From positions 1-62,856 of the forward strand of contig NZ_BBLU01000010.1 of NCBI RefSeq assembly GCF_000759715.1: a stretch of 62,856 nucleotides of DNA, in the 5' to 3' direction. The stretch comes from Demequina mangrovi (GTDB taxonomy: Bacteria; Actinomycetota; Actinomycetes; Actinomycetales; Demequinaceae). The notes beneath the pieces are model-generated. The model searched no databases, had not been told where the DNA came from, and was given only the letters and a program-made list of their open reading frames with translations. A program made the position numbers and the translations under genes. Each line of letters starts with the position of its first letter. Positions within the stretch are counted from its first letter, which is position 1. Below, one piece after another: positions 25,782 through 34,406 of the stretch.

Positions 25782-25782
25782 C

Positions 25783-26433
25783 ATGACGGTCTCCCTCACC
25801 CACGAGGCCGCGCTCTGGGACGCCGGCTTCGCCGCGGTCGCCGGCATCGACGAGGTCGGGCGCGGCGCGCTCGCCGGTCCCGTCTCCGTGGGCGTCGCGG
25901 TCGTGACCCGCTGCGACACCTGGCCCGACGGGCTCACCGACTCGAAGCTGCTGAGCGCCGCCCGGCGCGAGGCCCTCATCGGCCCGCTCCGCGAGTTCGG
26001 CATCGGCCGCGCCGTGGGCCACGCGACGGCACCGGAGATCGACGAGGTCGGCATCGTCGCCGCGCTGCGCCTCGCCGCGCGCCGCGCGCTCGACTCCCTT
26101 CCCGTGGCCGTCGACGCCGTGCTGCTCGACGGCACGCACGACTGGCTCACCCCGCCGCCGCCGGACCTCTTCGCGGATCACGCCGAGGACTGGGCCGCAC
26201 CCCCGGTGACGATGGTGGTGAAGGGCGACCGCGCCTGCGCCTCGATCGCGGCGGCCTCGGTGCTCGCGAAGGTCGAGCGCGACGCGCTGATGGCGGCCGC
26301 GCACCAGGAGCACCCCGAGTACGGGTGGGAGGGCAACAAGGGCTACGGCGCCGCCGCGCATCTCGACGCGCTGCGCGAGCACGGACCGTCGCCGCTCCAC
26401 CGCGTCTCGTGGAAGCTTCCGTTCCGCGCCTGA
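25783..26433 (+). CDS. rnhB: Ribonuclease HII
   Basis: A 216-residue enzyme that cuts the RNA strand of RNA-DNA hybrids and single ribonucleotides in DNA. The active-site motif GIDEVGRGALAGPV is near residues 20-33, the third acidic residue is in LLDGTHD near 107, and a fourth is in KVERDALMAAAH near 170. It starts one base after the lepB stop. The DUF2469 gene follows, as in other actinobacteria. Confidence 0.95.
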   Translation: MTVSLTHEAALWDAGFAAVAGIDEVGRGALAGPVSVGVAVVTRCDTWPDGLTDSKLLSAARREALIGPLREFGIGRAVGHATAPEIDEVGIVAALRLAARRALDSLPVAVDAVLLDGTHDWLTPPPPDLFADHAEDWAAPPVTMVVKGDRACASIAAASVLAKVERDALMAAAHQEHPEYGWEGNKGYGAAAHLDALREHGPSPLHRVSWKLPFRA

Positions 26434-26500
26434 CGCCCCGAGCCGCGCCGATCCGGCGGGGGAGTCGCGCATCGGCGCCCGTTCGCGCCATCATTGACGG

Positions 26501-26824
26501 GTGAGCCACGAAGACCTCGAGAACTATGAGACCGAAGCCGAGCTCGCCCTCTACCGCGAGTACCGGGACGTCGTCGGACTGTTCCAGTACGTCGTGGAGA
26601 CGGAGCGCCGCTTCTACCTGTGCAACAAGGTCGATCTCCAGGTCAAAGCCTCCGGCGGTGACATCTACTTCGAGGTCACCATGGCCGACGCGTGGGTGTG
26701 GGACGTCTACCGCAGCGCGCGCCTGGTGAAGAACGTGCGCGTCGTGACGTTCAAGGACGTCAACATCGAGGAGCTCGCGCGCGACGACGACCTCCCGGAC
26801 ATCCGTCAGCTCCGCGGCCGCTGA
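26501..26824 (+). CDS. DUF2469 family protein
   Basis: A 107-residue acidic soluble protein (SHEDLENYETEAELALYREYRDVVGLF...). It matches the short actinobacterial DUF2469 family that sits next to rnhB; function is unknown. The segment VTMADAWVWDVYRSARLVKNVRVVTFKDVNIEEL is strongly family-like. GTG 26501 is seven bases after CATCAT (26489-26494), so it may be leaderless and separately transcribed. Confidence 0.9.
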   Translation: MSHEDLENYETEAELALYREYRDVVGLFQYVVETERRFYLCNKVDLQVKASGGDIYFEVTMADAWVWDVYRSARLVKNVRVVTFKDVNIEELARDDDLPDIRQLRGR

Positions 26825-26880
26825 GGCCGGGCAGACGTGGCGCCCCCGTGGCGTGACGGGGCGGCTTGCTCTCTGCAAAT

Positions 26881-26916
26881 CTGCACTTGACGCAAAAGTG
26901 CAGTGACTGCAATAAT
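26881..26916 (+). promoter_or_regulatory. tetR promoter with TetR operator
   Basis: -35 TTGACG (26887-26892) and -10 AATAAT (26911-26916) are 18 bp apart. Between them lies GTGCAG-TGA-CTGCAA (26898-26912), a near-perfect inverted repeat. A second repeat, CTGCACTT (26881-26888) with AAGTGCAG (26896-26903), overlaps the -35. The GTG at 26923 is seven bases after the -10. A 33-base stretch here matches the exporter promoter near 29351 at 29 positions. Confidence 0.8.
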
Positions 26917-26922
26917 CGTGCC

Positions 26923-27555
26923 GTGACCACCTCGACCCCTGACGCCCCGGCCCCCGGTCTGCGCGAGCGCAACCGTGTCCGCCGGACGCGCCGCGTCGAG
27001 CGTGCCGCGCTCTCGCTCGCGCTCGAGCATGGCGTCGAGAACGTGACCGTGGACATGATCTGCGAGGCGAGCGACATCTCGCCGCGCACGTACTTCAACT
27101 ACTTCGGCACCAAGGAGGGCGCGCTGCTCGGCCAGCCCGCCCCGTCGCCGGACGAGTCGCTCGTCGGCGGCTTCCTCGAGGGGGACGGCCCCATCGCCGA
27201 GGACCTCATGGTCCTCATGGCGCGCACCTTCCTCGCCTCGTCGCCGGACCGCGAGGTCTTCGCGATGCGCCGCCGCCTGTTCGCGAGGGAGCCTGAGCTC
27301 CACGCGCTGCAGGTCACCCGCATGGCGCACAAGCGTCAGGCGACCGCGGAGCTCGTGATGCGGCGCCTCGCCGAGCGATGCCCCGATCTCGACGCCGACG
27401 CCGCGCGCGACCACGCGCAGCTGGTGATGAGCGTCGCGATGGGCGCGTTCCCCGTCGTCAGCCTCCAGTGGGCCGAGGCCTCGGGCGCCGACTCCGACAT
27501 CGAGACCTACATCCACGCCGCGATCGCCCAGATCCGGCGCATCGTCACCCCCTGA
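26923..27555 (+). CDS. TetR family regulator of the exporter pair
   Basis: A 210-residue TetR repressor. The N-terminal helix-turn-helix (ENVTVDMICEASDISPRTYFNYFGTKEGALL, about residues 40-70) is canonical; the rest is a helical ligand domain. GTG 26923 is seven bases after the -10, consistent with leaderless translation. MFS exporter 1 follows 41 bases downstream, and a near-identical operator precedes exporter 2, so this protein probably represses itself and both pumps until an exported compound binds. The ligand is unknown. Confidence 0.88.
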   Translation: MTTSTPDAPAPGLRERNRVRRTRRVERAALSLALEHGVENVTVDMICEASDISPRTYFNYFGTKEGALLGQPAPSPDESLVGGFLEGDGPIAEDLMVLMARTFLASSPDREVFAMRRRLFAREPELHALQVTRMAHKRQATAELVMRRLAERCPDLDADAARDHAQLVMSVAMGAFPVVSLQWAEASGADSDIETYIHAAIAQIRRIVTP

Positions 27556-27596
27556 CGCGCGATCCGCGTCACCGGGTCCTGTGCGAAAGAAGGACC

Positions 27597-29240
27597 ATGA
27601 CCTCCACCACGCCTGCGCGCGCCCGAACGGCGCCCGCCACCGACCGCAGGGGCATCCTGCTGGTCTTCGTCGGACTCATGACGGCCATGCTGCTGTCCGC
27701 GCTCGACCAGACCATCTTCTCCACCGCGCTCCCGACCATCGTGGGCGACCTCGACGGCGTCGACCACATGCTGTGGGTCACCACCGCGTACATCCTGGCG
27801 GCCACGATCACGATGCCCGTCTACGGCAAGGTGGGCGACCTCATCGGGCGCAAGCCGCTGTTCATGATCGCGATCGGCCTGTTCATGCTCGGCTCCGTGG
27901 TGGGCGCGATGTCCACCGGGATGACCGAGCTCATCGTCGGCCGCGCGATCCAGGGCCTCGGCGGCGGCGGGCTGATGATCCTCTCGCAGGCCGTGATCGC
28001 CGACATCGTGCCGGCGCGTGAGCGCGGCAAGTACATGGGCCTCATGGGCGGCGTGTTCGCGCTCGCCTCGGTGATCGGGCCGCTGCTCGGCGGCTGGTTC
28101 ACGGAGTCGATCGGCTGGCAGTGGTGCATGTGGATCAACATCCCGCTCGGGCTTGTCGCCATGGCGTCCGTCGCGATCTTCCTCCAGCCCACGCCGCGCG
28201 ACCGCGCCAAGCCGCGCCTCGACATCGCGGGCATGGTCCTCATCGCGATCGCCTCCGCCTCGCTCGTGCTGCTCACCTCGTGGGGCGGCGGCACCTACGA
28301 GTGGACCTCGCCGATGATCCTCGGCCTCATCGCGCTCACGGTCGTCGCGGGTGCCGCGTTCGTCGCGGTAGAGCTGCGCGCCGCCGAGCCGATCATGCCG
28401 ATGACGCTGTTCAAGGAGCGCAACTTCACGCTCACCACCGCGGCCGGCCTGCTCACCGGCATCGCGATGTTCGGCACGCTCGCCTACATGCCCACCTACC
28501 TCCAGATGGTGGCGCAGGTGGATGCGACCACGGCCGGCCTGCTCATGATCCCGATGATGGGCGCGATGCTGCCCACGTCGATCATCGTGGGCCGCGCGGT
28601 GTCGCGCACCGGCCGCTACAAGGTCTACCCGCTCGTGGGCGCGGCGGTGATCGCCGTCGGCATGTTCCTGCTGTCGACCATGTCGTACACCCAGCCGGTG
28701 TGGGTGACCTGCGTCTACCTCGCGGTCTTCGGCATGGGCCTGGGCTTCGCGATGCAGACGCTCGTGCTCATCGTGCAGAACACCTTCCCGCTGACGATGG
28801 TCGGCACCGCGACCGCGGCCAACAACTACTTCCGCCAGATCGGCGCCTCGCTCGGGGCCGCGGTGGTGGGCTCGATCTTCACGAACAACCTCATCGCGCT
28901 CCTCACCGAGCGCGCCCCCGGCGGCGCGTCCGGTCTGGGCGGGGCGAACAGCCTCACCCCGGAGGCCGTGCAGCAGCTCCCGCAGCAGGCGCAGGACGTC
29001 ATCGTGAGCTCGTACAACGACGCGCTCACGCCGGTGTTCCTCTACATCGTGCCGCTCGCGCTCCTCGCGCTCGTGCTTCTCGCGTTCGTCAAGGAGGTGC
29101 CGCTGCGCACCACGCTCGAGCGTGACGCCGCGGAGCCGGGCCTCGATGCCGATGGCGCCATGCCTCTCGTGGCCGACGCCGTCGGGCGCGATGCGGCGGG
29201 CGCCGAGGACCGCGACCGCCGGGAGCCCTCGCTGGTCTGA
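27597..29240 (+). CDS. DHA2-family drug exporter (MFS), copy 1
   Basis: A 547-residue, 14-helix major facilitator of the EmrB/QacA (DHA2) type, a proton-coupled exporter. Helix 1 has LSALDQTIFSTALPTIVGDL with the conserved membrane Asp; the cytosolic motif GKVGDLIGRKPLF (motif A) is near residue 80. A soluble loop of about 45 residues separates the last two helices, and a charged tail follows. ATG 27597 has GAAAGAAGG upstream. It is probably co-transcribed with tetR and ended by the 17-bp hairpin at 29263-29300. Confidence 0.9.
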   Translation: MTSTTPARARTAPATDRRGILLVFVGLMTAMLLSALDQTIFSTALPTIVGDLDGVDHMLWVTTAYILAATITMPVYGKVGDLIGRKPLFMIAIGLFMLGSVVGAMSTGMTELIVGRAIQGLGGGGLMILSQAVIADIVPARERGKYMGLMGGVFALASVIGPLLGGWFTESIGWQWCMWINIPLGLVAMASVAIFLQPTPRDRAKPRLDIAGMVLIAIASASLVLLTSWGGGTYEWTSPMILGLIALTVVAGAAFVAVELRAAEPIMPMTLFKERNFTLTTAAGLLTGIAMFGTLAYMPTYLQMVAQVDATTAGLLMIPMMGAMLPTSIIVGRAVSRTGRYKVYPLVGAAVIAVGMFLLSTMSYTQPVWVTCVYLAVFGMGLGFAMQTLVLIVQNTFPLTMVGTATAANNYFRQIGASLGAAVVGSIFTNNLIALLTERAPGGASGLGGANSLTPEAVQQLPQQAQDVIVSSYNDALTPVFLYIVPLALLALVLLAFVKEVPLRTTLERDAAEPGLDADGAMPLVADAVGRDAAGAEDRDRREPSLV

Positions 29241-29262
29241 GGGCGCTCGTCACGGGTGACGC

Positions 29263-29300
29263 CGCGGGGGCGGGGAGGGGAGACCCTCCCCGCCCCCGCG
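29263..29300 (+). terminator. Terminator after MFS exporter 1
   Basis: A perfect 17-bp GC stem (29263-29279 with 29284-29300) with a GAGA loop starts 22 bases after the stop. It isolates the second exporter, which then has its own promoter at 29354-29383. Confidence 0.85.
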
Positions 29301-29350
29301 CATTTCCGCGCGTACCGGGACGAAGGGTCGTCATGCCTGGTTGATCGGTG

Positions 29351-29383
29351 CACTTGACGCAAACTTGCAGAGACTGCAATGAT
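29351..29383 (+). promoter_or_regulatory. Promoter/operator of MFS exporter 2
   Basis: -35 TTGACG (29354-29359) and -10 AATGAT (29378-29383) are 18 bp apart. The perfect repeat TTGCAG-AGA-CTGCAA (29365-29379) lies between and onto the -10, where TetR binding would block polymerase. This copies the tetR promoter layout. Transcription would start near 29390, giving about 80 bases of leader before ATG 29471. Confidence 0.8.
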
Positions 29384-29470
29384 GCGTCTCGTGCACGATG
29401 CGCCGCCGCGCCGTGCCGAGTCCCCACCGACGCGCCGCGCGCGTCCCAGCCCTCGAGGAGGACCCTCTCG

Positions 29471-31111
29471 ATGACGACCACGCTCGACGCCGGTACGGAG
29501 GCACCCGCCTCGTCGCGCAGCGGGGTGATCCCCGTCTTCATCGGCCTCATGACGGCCATGCTGCTGGCCTCGCTGAGCCAGACCATCTTCGCGACCGCGC
29601 TGCCCACCATCGTGGGGGAGCTCGACGGTGTCGATCACATGCTGTGGGTCACCACGGCGTACATCCTCGCGTCGACCATCATGATCCCCGTCTACGGCAA
29701 GCTGGGCGACCTCATCGGCCGCAAGGGCCTGTTCATCTCCGCCATCGCGATCTTCATCGCCGGCTCCATCGTCGGCGGCCTCGCCGGGACCATGCCGATG
29801 CTCATCGCCGCACGCGCGATCCAGGGCCTCGGCGGCGGCGGGCTCATGATCCTCGCGCAGGCGATCATCGCCGACATCGTGCCGGCGCGCGAGCGCGGCA
29901 AGTACATGGGGATCATGGGCGCGGCCTTCGCCGTCTCGTCGGTGGCCGGGCCGCTGCTGGGCGGCTGGTTCACCGAAGGAATCGGCTGGCGCTGGGGCCT
30001 GTGGATCAACATCCCGCTCGGCGCGCTCGCGATCGTCATGGCGGCGGCGTTCCTCCACCCGGCGCCGCAGGAGCGCGCGAAGCCGCGGCTCGACATCGCC
30101 GGGATGGCGCTGCTCGCGATCGCGTCGACCGCGATCGTGCTGGTGACGTCGTTCGGTGGACGCACCTACGACTGGGGCTCGGTGCAGATCATCGGGCTCG
30201 TCGTGATCGCGGTGGCCGCCGCGGTCGCGTTCGTGCTCGTCGAGCGGCGTGCGGCCGAGCCCGTCATGCCGCTGCACCTCTTCGGCTCGCGCACCTTCAA
30301 CCTCACGACGGTCGCGGGCATGCTCACGGGCGTCGGGCTGTTCGGCGTCATCGGCTACATGCCGACGTACCTCCAGATGGTCGCGTCGGTCGATGCGACC
30401 GAGGCGGGCCTGCTCACCGCGCCGATGATGCTGACGATGCTCGTGACCTCCACCGTGACCGGCTTCATCGTCTCCCGCACGGGGCGCTACAAGTGGTACC
30501 CGGTGATCGGCTCCGTCATCATCGCGGGCGCGCTCTACCTGCTGTCGAGCCTCGAGTTCGACACGGCGCTGTGGGTGACCGTCTCGTACCTCGCGCTGCT
30601 CGGCCTCGGCCTGGGCCTGTCGATGCAGACCATCGTGCTCATGGTGCAGAACGCGTTCCCGCTGCGCATCGTCGGCACCGCGACCGCGGCGAACAACTAC
30701 TTCCGCCAGGTGGGCGCCTCGCTCGGCACCGCCGTGGTGGGGTCGATGTTCACCACGCGGCTGCTCGATCTGCTCGAGGAGCGGCTCCCCGCCGGTGCGC
30801 TCGCATCGGGCGGCGGCACCAACGCGCTGACCCCGGCGTCCGTCGCCGAGCTTCCGGACCAGGTCCACGACGTCATCGTCGGCGCGTACAACGACGCGCT
30901 CACGCCGGCCTTCCTCGTGATGATGCCGCTCGCGATCGTCGGCGCCGTGCTGCTGCTTTTCGTCAAGGAGATCCCGCTGCGCACCACGCTCGCGAAGGAC
31001 GCGGTCGCCGAGTCCGCCGAGATCGACGGCGAGACCGCGGTCTACCTCGAGCCGCACGCGGACGATGCGGCGGAGGCCCAGGCGCCGACCGGCGCGCCCG
31101 TGCGCGGCTAG
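29471..31111 (+). CDS. DHA2-family drug exporter (MFS), copy 2
   Basis: A 546-residue paralogue of exporter 1, alike over its whole length (GVDHMLWVTTAYILA, GKLGDLIGRKGLF, motif A). The helix-1 motif reads LASLSQTIFATALPTIVGEL, with Ser where copy 1 and most DHA2 pumps have the membrane Asp, so coupling or substrate charge preference may differ. GAGGAC lies upstream of ATG 29471. It has its own TetR-type promoter and a terminator hairpin at 31127-31154. Confidence 0.9.
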   Translation: MTTTLDAGTEAPASSRSGVIPVFIGLMTAMLLASLSQTIFATALPTIVGELDGVDHMLWVTTAYILASTIMIPVYGKLGDLIGRKGLFISAIAIFIAGSIVGGLAGTMPMLIAARAIQGLGGGGLMILAQAIIADIVPARERGKYMGIMGAAFAVSSVAGPLLGGWFTEGIGWRWGLWINIPLGALAIVMAAAFLHPAPQERAKPRLDIAGMALLAIASTAIVLVTSFGGRTYDWGSVQIIGLVVIAVAAAVAFVLVERRAAEPVMPLHLFGSRTFNLTTVAGMLTGVGLFGVIGYMPTYLQMVASVDATEAGLLTAPMMLTMLVTSTVTGFIVSRTGRYKWYPVIGSVIIAGALYLLSSLEFDTALWVTVSYLALLGLGLGLSMQTIVLMVQNAFPLRIVGTATAANNYFRQVGASLGTAVVGSMFTTRLLDLLEERLPAGALASGGGTNALTPASVAELPDQVHDVIVGAYNDALTPAFLVMMPLAIVGAVLLLFVKEIPLRTTLAKDAVAESAEIDGETAVYLEPHADDAAEAQAPTGAPVRG

Positions 31112-31126
31112 CGGCGGATTGGCTGG

Positions 31127-31154
31127 GGGCGGGGAGGAGCTAACCTTCCCGCCC
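31127..31154 (+). terminator. Terminator after MFS exporter 2
   Basis: An 11-bp stem (31127-31137 with 31144-31154, one G-T wobble) with the loop AGCTAA, followed by TTCGTCGTG, 15 bases after the stop. Confidence 0.75.
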
Positions 31155-31292
31155 TTCGTCGTGTCCGGGCCATGCTCACCGGGGCCGATCCGGTGACCCC
31201 GGCCCGTTGCCGACCCGGTGCCGTCCACAGGCGGGCGTGCCTGCGCGCTCGCGGCTTCCTTCGTCGACCACCGTGATCCGCGGAGGTGGCGC

Positions 31293-31649
31293 ATGGCGGT
31301 CAAGGACGCGGTGGGCAGGTACGGCGAGGATCTGGTGGCGCGAACCCTCGCCGAGGACGGTTGGGAGGTGCTCGCACGCAACTGGCGATGCGGGCTCGGC
31401 GAGGTGGACATCGTCGCGCGCGACGGCGCGGAGGTCGTCTTCGTCGAGGTGAAGACGCGTCGCTCGGAGGCCTTCGGCGGAGCGCTGGCGGCGGTGACGC
31501 GCGGCAAGCTGGCGAGGCTGAGGCTGCTCGCCGGCGAGTGGGTCGCCACGCATGACGAGCCGCGACGGGGGATCCGGATCGACGTGGTGGGGGTCACGCT
31601 CCCGCGCGCCGGCCGGGCCGCGATCGAGCACCTCAGGGGCGTGGGGTGA
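31293..31649 (+). CDS. yraN: UPF0102 nuclease-fold protein YraN
   Basis: A 118-residue endonuclease-like protein with the restriction-fold motif GEVDIVARDGAEVVFVEVKTRR (Asp, Glu-x-Lys) near residues 38-59. The exact role is not established; comM and dprA context suggests DNA uptake or recombination. ATG 31293 has GGAGGTGGC upstream. Its stop overlaps the GTG of comM, so the three genes form one operon. Confidence 0.93.
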   Translation: MAVKDAVGRYGEDLVARTLAEDGWEVLARNWRCGLGEVDIVARDGAEVVFVEVKTRRSEAFGGALAAVTRGKLARLRLLAGEWVATHDEPRRGIRIDVVGVTLPRAGRAAIEHLRGVG

Positions 31650-33154
31650 TCGGGCGCTGCCGGTCCGTGGTGCTCACCGGGCTCACGGGGCACGTGGTCG
31701 ACGTCGAGGCGCATGTGGCGAGCGGGCTGCCCGCGTTCAGCATCGTGGGGCTTCCCGATGCCTCGCTCGCCGAGGCCAAGGATCGCGTGCGGGCGGCCGT
31801 CGCCTCCTCCGGCGTCGACTGGCCCCGTCACCGCATCACCGTCAACCTCTCACCGGCCTCGCTGCCCAAGTCCGGCCCGGCCACGGATCTCGCGATCGCC
31901 GTCGCGGTGCTCGCGGCGGCCGGCACGGTCGACGCCGCGCGGGCGCGCGACCTCGTCCTGCTCGGGGAGCTCGGGCTCGACGGACGGGTGCGGCCGGTGC
32001 GGGGCGTGCTGCCCGCGGTCGCCGCGGCGGTGGGTGCGGGGGCCGCCCGCATCGTCGTGCCGGCGGGCAACCATGCCGAGGCGGCCCTGGTCGCGGGCGC
32101 GCGCGTCGACGGGGCGGTCGCGCTCGCGACCGTCCTCGCCGCTCTCGGGGCGGATGCGGTGCCCGAGTCGATGGTGCCCGTGCCGGCTCCCGTGATCCGC
32201 GCCGCTGCCGCCGATCCTCCCGACCTGTCCGACGTGCGGGGCCAGCCCGGCGCCCGTCGCGCGCTCGAGGTCGCGGCCGCGGGCGGGCACCACGTGCTCA
32301 TGATCGGCCCGCCGGGGGCGGGGAAGACGATGCTCGCCGAGCGGCTGCCGGGGATCCTGCCCGACCTCGCGGACGACGAGGCGGTCCGCGTCACCGCGGT
32401 CCACTCGCTCGTGGGGGCCTTCGACCCCGCCGCGGGGCTCATGCGTCGCCCGCCCTTCGAGGCGCCTCACCACACCGCCTCGTCCGCGGCGATCGTCGGC
32501 GGAGGCTCGGGCCTCGCGCGACCGGGTGCGGTCTCCCTCGCGCACGGGGGCGTGCTCTTCCTCGACGAGGCGCCGGAGTTCTCGACCCGGGTGCTCGACA
32601 CGCTGCGTCAGCCGCTCGAGCGCGGGGAGATCGTGCTGCATCGCGCCCACGGCGCGACCCGCTACCCCGCGCGCTTCCAGCTGGTGCTCGCGGCGAACCC
32701 GTGCCCGTGCGGCATGTTCGCGGGGACGGGGGAGGGCTGCACCTGCGCGTCGATGGTGCGGCGGCGCTACCTCGGACGGCTGTCGGGGCCGTTGCTCGAC
32801 CGGGTCGACATCCGGGCGGAGGTCGGCGCGGCCGCCCGGTCCGATGCGCCGGGGGAGTCGACCGCGGCGGTCGCCGCGCGGGTCGCGACGGCGCGCGAGT
32901 CCGCACGGGAGCGGCTGCGTCCCCACGGCTGGAGCGTGGGCGCGGAGGCGTCGGGGCCGTGGCTGCGGCGCGTCACGTCGCGCGCGGCATGCGACGGGCT
33001 GTGGCGCGCGGTCGAGAGGGGAGCCCTCACGGCCCGCGGCTTCGACCGCGCTCTGCGCCTCGCGTGGACCCTGAGCGATCTCGACGGGGCGACCTCGCCC
33101 GGCGTCACGCACGTCGCCGAAGCGCTCGCGCTCCGCGCCGGAGCCGGCGCATGA
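31646..33154 (+). CDS. comM: ComM/YifB-type Mg-chelatase-like AAA+ ATPase
   Basis: A 502-residue hexameric helicase-like ATPase that aids branch migration during natural transformation in organisms studied. The N-terminal Lon-like S5 fold (GLTGHVVDVEAHVASGLPAF) precedes Walker A GPPGAGKT near residue 221, Walker B VLFLDEAPEF near 306, and a Cys cluster NPCPCG...GCTC near 350-370. GTG 31646 overlaps yraN and its stop overlaps dprA (ATGA). Confidence 0.95.
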   Translation: MIGRCRSVVLTGLTGHVVDVEAHVASGLPAFSIVGLPDASLAEAKDRVRAAVASSGVDWPRHRITVNLSPASLPKSGPATDLAIAVAVLAAAGTVDAARARDLVLLGELGLDGRVRPVRGVLPAVAAAVGAGAARIVVPAGNHAEAALVAGARVDGAVALATVLAALGADAVPESMVPVPAPVIRAAAADPPDLSDVRGQPGARRALEVAAAGGHHVLMIGPPGAGKTMLAERLPGILPDLADDEAVRVTAVHSLVGAFDPAAGLMRRPPFEAPHHTASSAAIVGGGSGLARPGAVSLAHGGVLFLDEAPEFSTRVLDTLRQPLERGEIVLHRAHGATRYPARFQLVLAANPCPCGMFAGTGEGCTCASMVRRRYLGRLSGPLLDRVDIRAEVGAAARSDAPGESTAAVAARVATARESARERLRPHGWSVGAEASGPWLRRVTSRAACDGLWRAVERGALTARGFDRALRLAWTLSDLDGATSPGVTHVAEALALRAGAGA

Positions 33155-34341
33155 CCGGGGAGGCCGACGCGGCCGTCGCCTGGAGCGCGATCGCCGAGCC
33201 CGGAGACGTGCAGGCCGCGTGGCTCGTCGCGATGCTCGGCCACGCCGGGGCTCTCGCGTGGGTGACGCACGCACGCGACGACCGAGGTGCCGCGCTGGCG
33301 GCGCTCACCGCGGAGCCGTGGCGGATCGAGAAGGTCATGGCCGCGCACGGACGATGGGCGCCGCGCCTCGTCGGATCGCGGCCCGAGGCGCTGCGAGAGC
33401 GGGCGGCACGGGTCGGCGCCAGGGTGCTCGCCCGCGGCGAGCCCGGCTGGCCCTCGGCGCTCGCGGGTGTCCCGCTCGGCGAGCCGCATGCCCTGTGGAT
33501 CCGTGGGGACGTCGACCTCGACGCAGCCTGGGGCGGATCGATCGCGATCGTCGGTGCGCGTGCCGCCACCGCCTACGGCGAGCACATCGCGGCGGAGATC
33601 GCCGCGATCGCGGCCGACCGCGGCTTCGCGGTGATCAGCGGGGGAGCCTTCGGCATCGATGCGGCCGCTCACCGAGGAGCGCTCGCGGCGGGCGGTGAGA
33701 CCCTCGCGGTGCTCGCGGGCGGGGTCGATCACCTCTACCCGGCGGGCAACTCCATGCTGCTCGCCCGGGTGATCGACGCCGGCGCCGTGGTGAGCGAGGT
33801 CCCGCCGGGCTTCGCCCCGCATCGCAGCCGCTTCCTCACCCGCAACCGCCTCATCGCCGCCGCGCGTGCGACGGTGGTGGTCGAGGCGGGGGTGCGCTCC
33901 GGGGCGCTCAGCACCGCGCGGCATGCCGGGGAGATGGCGCGTCCGGTCGGCGCCGTGCCGGGGCCGCTCACCTCGGCGTCGTCGGCCGGCTGTCATCGGC
34001 TGGTGCGGGACGGTGAGGCGACGCTTCTCGCGCGCCCGGCGGACGCGCTCGAGCTCGCCCTCCCGATCGGCCAGGAGGCGGAGCCCGAGGTCGCGCCCGG
34101 CGGACCCGACTTCGGGTCGGCGCACGAACGGCAGGCCTACGGCGCGATCCCGCCGCGCGGCGCCCCCGCGGACGCCGTCGGGCTGGCCGCCGGGCTCGCG
34201 CCGAAGGAGCTCGCGGCGGCGCTCAGGGGCCTGCGAGGGAGGGGGCTCGCGCGTGTCTCGCGCGGCATCTGGACCCGGGTGGCGGAGGGCGATCGGCCTG
34301 ATAAAAAGGACAATCTCCTACAAACACGGAGTGAATCCTGA
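33151..34341 (+). CDS. dprA: DNA processing protein DprA
   Basis: A 396-residue Rossmann-fold protein that loads RecA on incoming single-stranded DNA. The core motif is IAIVGARAATAYGEHIA (near residues 130-147), then SGGAFGIDAAAHRGAL, GGVDHLYPAGN, and SRFLTRNRLIAA near 230. A C-terminal winged helix spans about 325-380. The final 15 or so residues (Asp-Lys-Lys-Asp-Asn and Thr-Arg-Ser-Glu-Ser) are encoded by unusually AT-rich DNA that also serves as the xerC upstream region. Confidence 0.94.
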   Translation: MTGEADAAVAWSAIAEPGDVQAAWLVAMLGHAGALAWVTHARDDRGAALAALTAEPWRIEKVMAAHGRWAPRLVGSRPEALRERAARVGARVLARGEPGWPSALAGVPLGEPHALWIRGDVDLDAAWGGSIAIVGARAATAYGEHIAAEIAAIAADRGFAVISGGAFGIDAAAHRGALAAGGETLAVLAGGVDHLYPAGNSMLLARVIDAGAVVSEVPPGFAPHRSRFLTRNRLIAAARATVVVEAGVRSGALSTARHAGEMARPVGAVPGPLTSASSAGCHRLVRDGEATLLARPADALELALPIGQEAEPEVAPGGPDFGSAHERQAYGAIPPRGAPADAVGLAAGLAPKELAAALRGLRGRGLARVSRGIWTRVAEGDRPDKKDNLLQTRSES

Positions 34342-34406
34342 GGTTGGTGTGACAAATGTTACTGGAGGTATTGATTTGACAGATGTGGCGGTGCCATGGT
34401 GGCCGC

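Noticed and set aside
29042..31831. A 929-codon open frame on the minus strand opposite MFS exporter 2
   Set aside because: It covers the promoter, terminator and all of a clear exporter gene and reads as Arg/His/Gly-rich low-complexity sequence.
34376..34381. TTGACA as the -35 of xerC
   Set aside because: The spacing to CATGGT (34395-34400) is only 13 bp. TTGATT at 34371-34376 gives 18 bp and is more plausible, though still weak.
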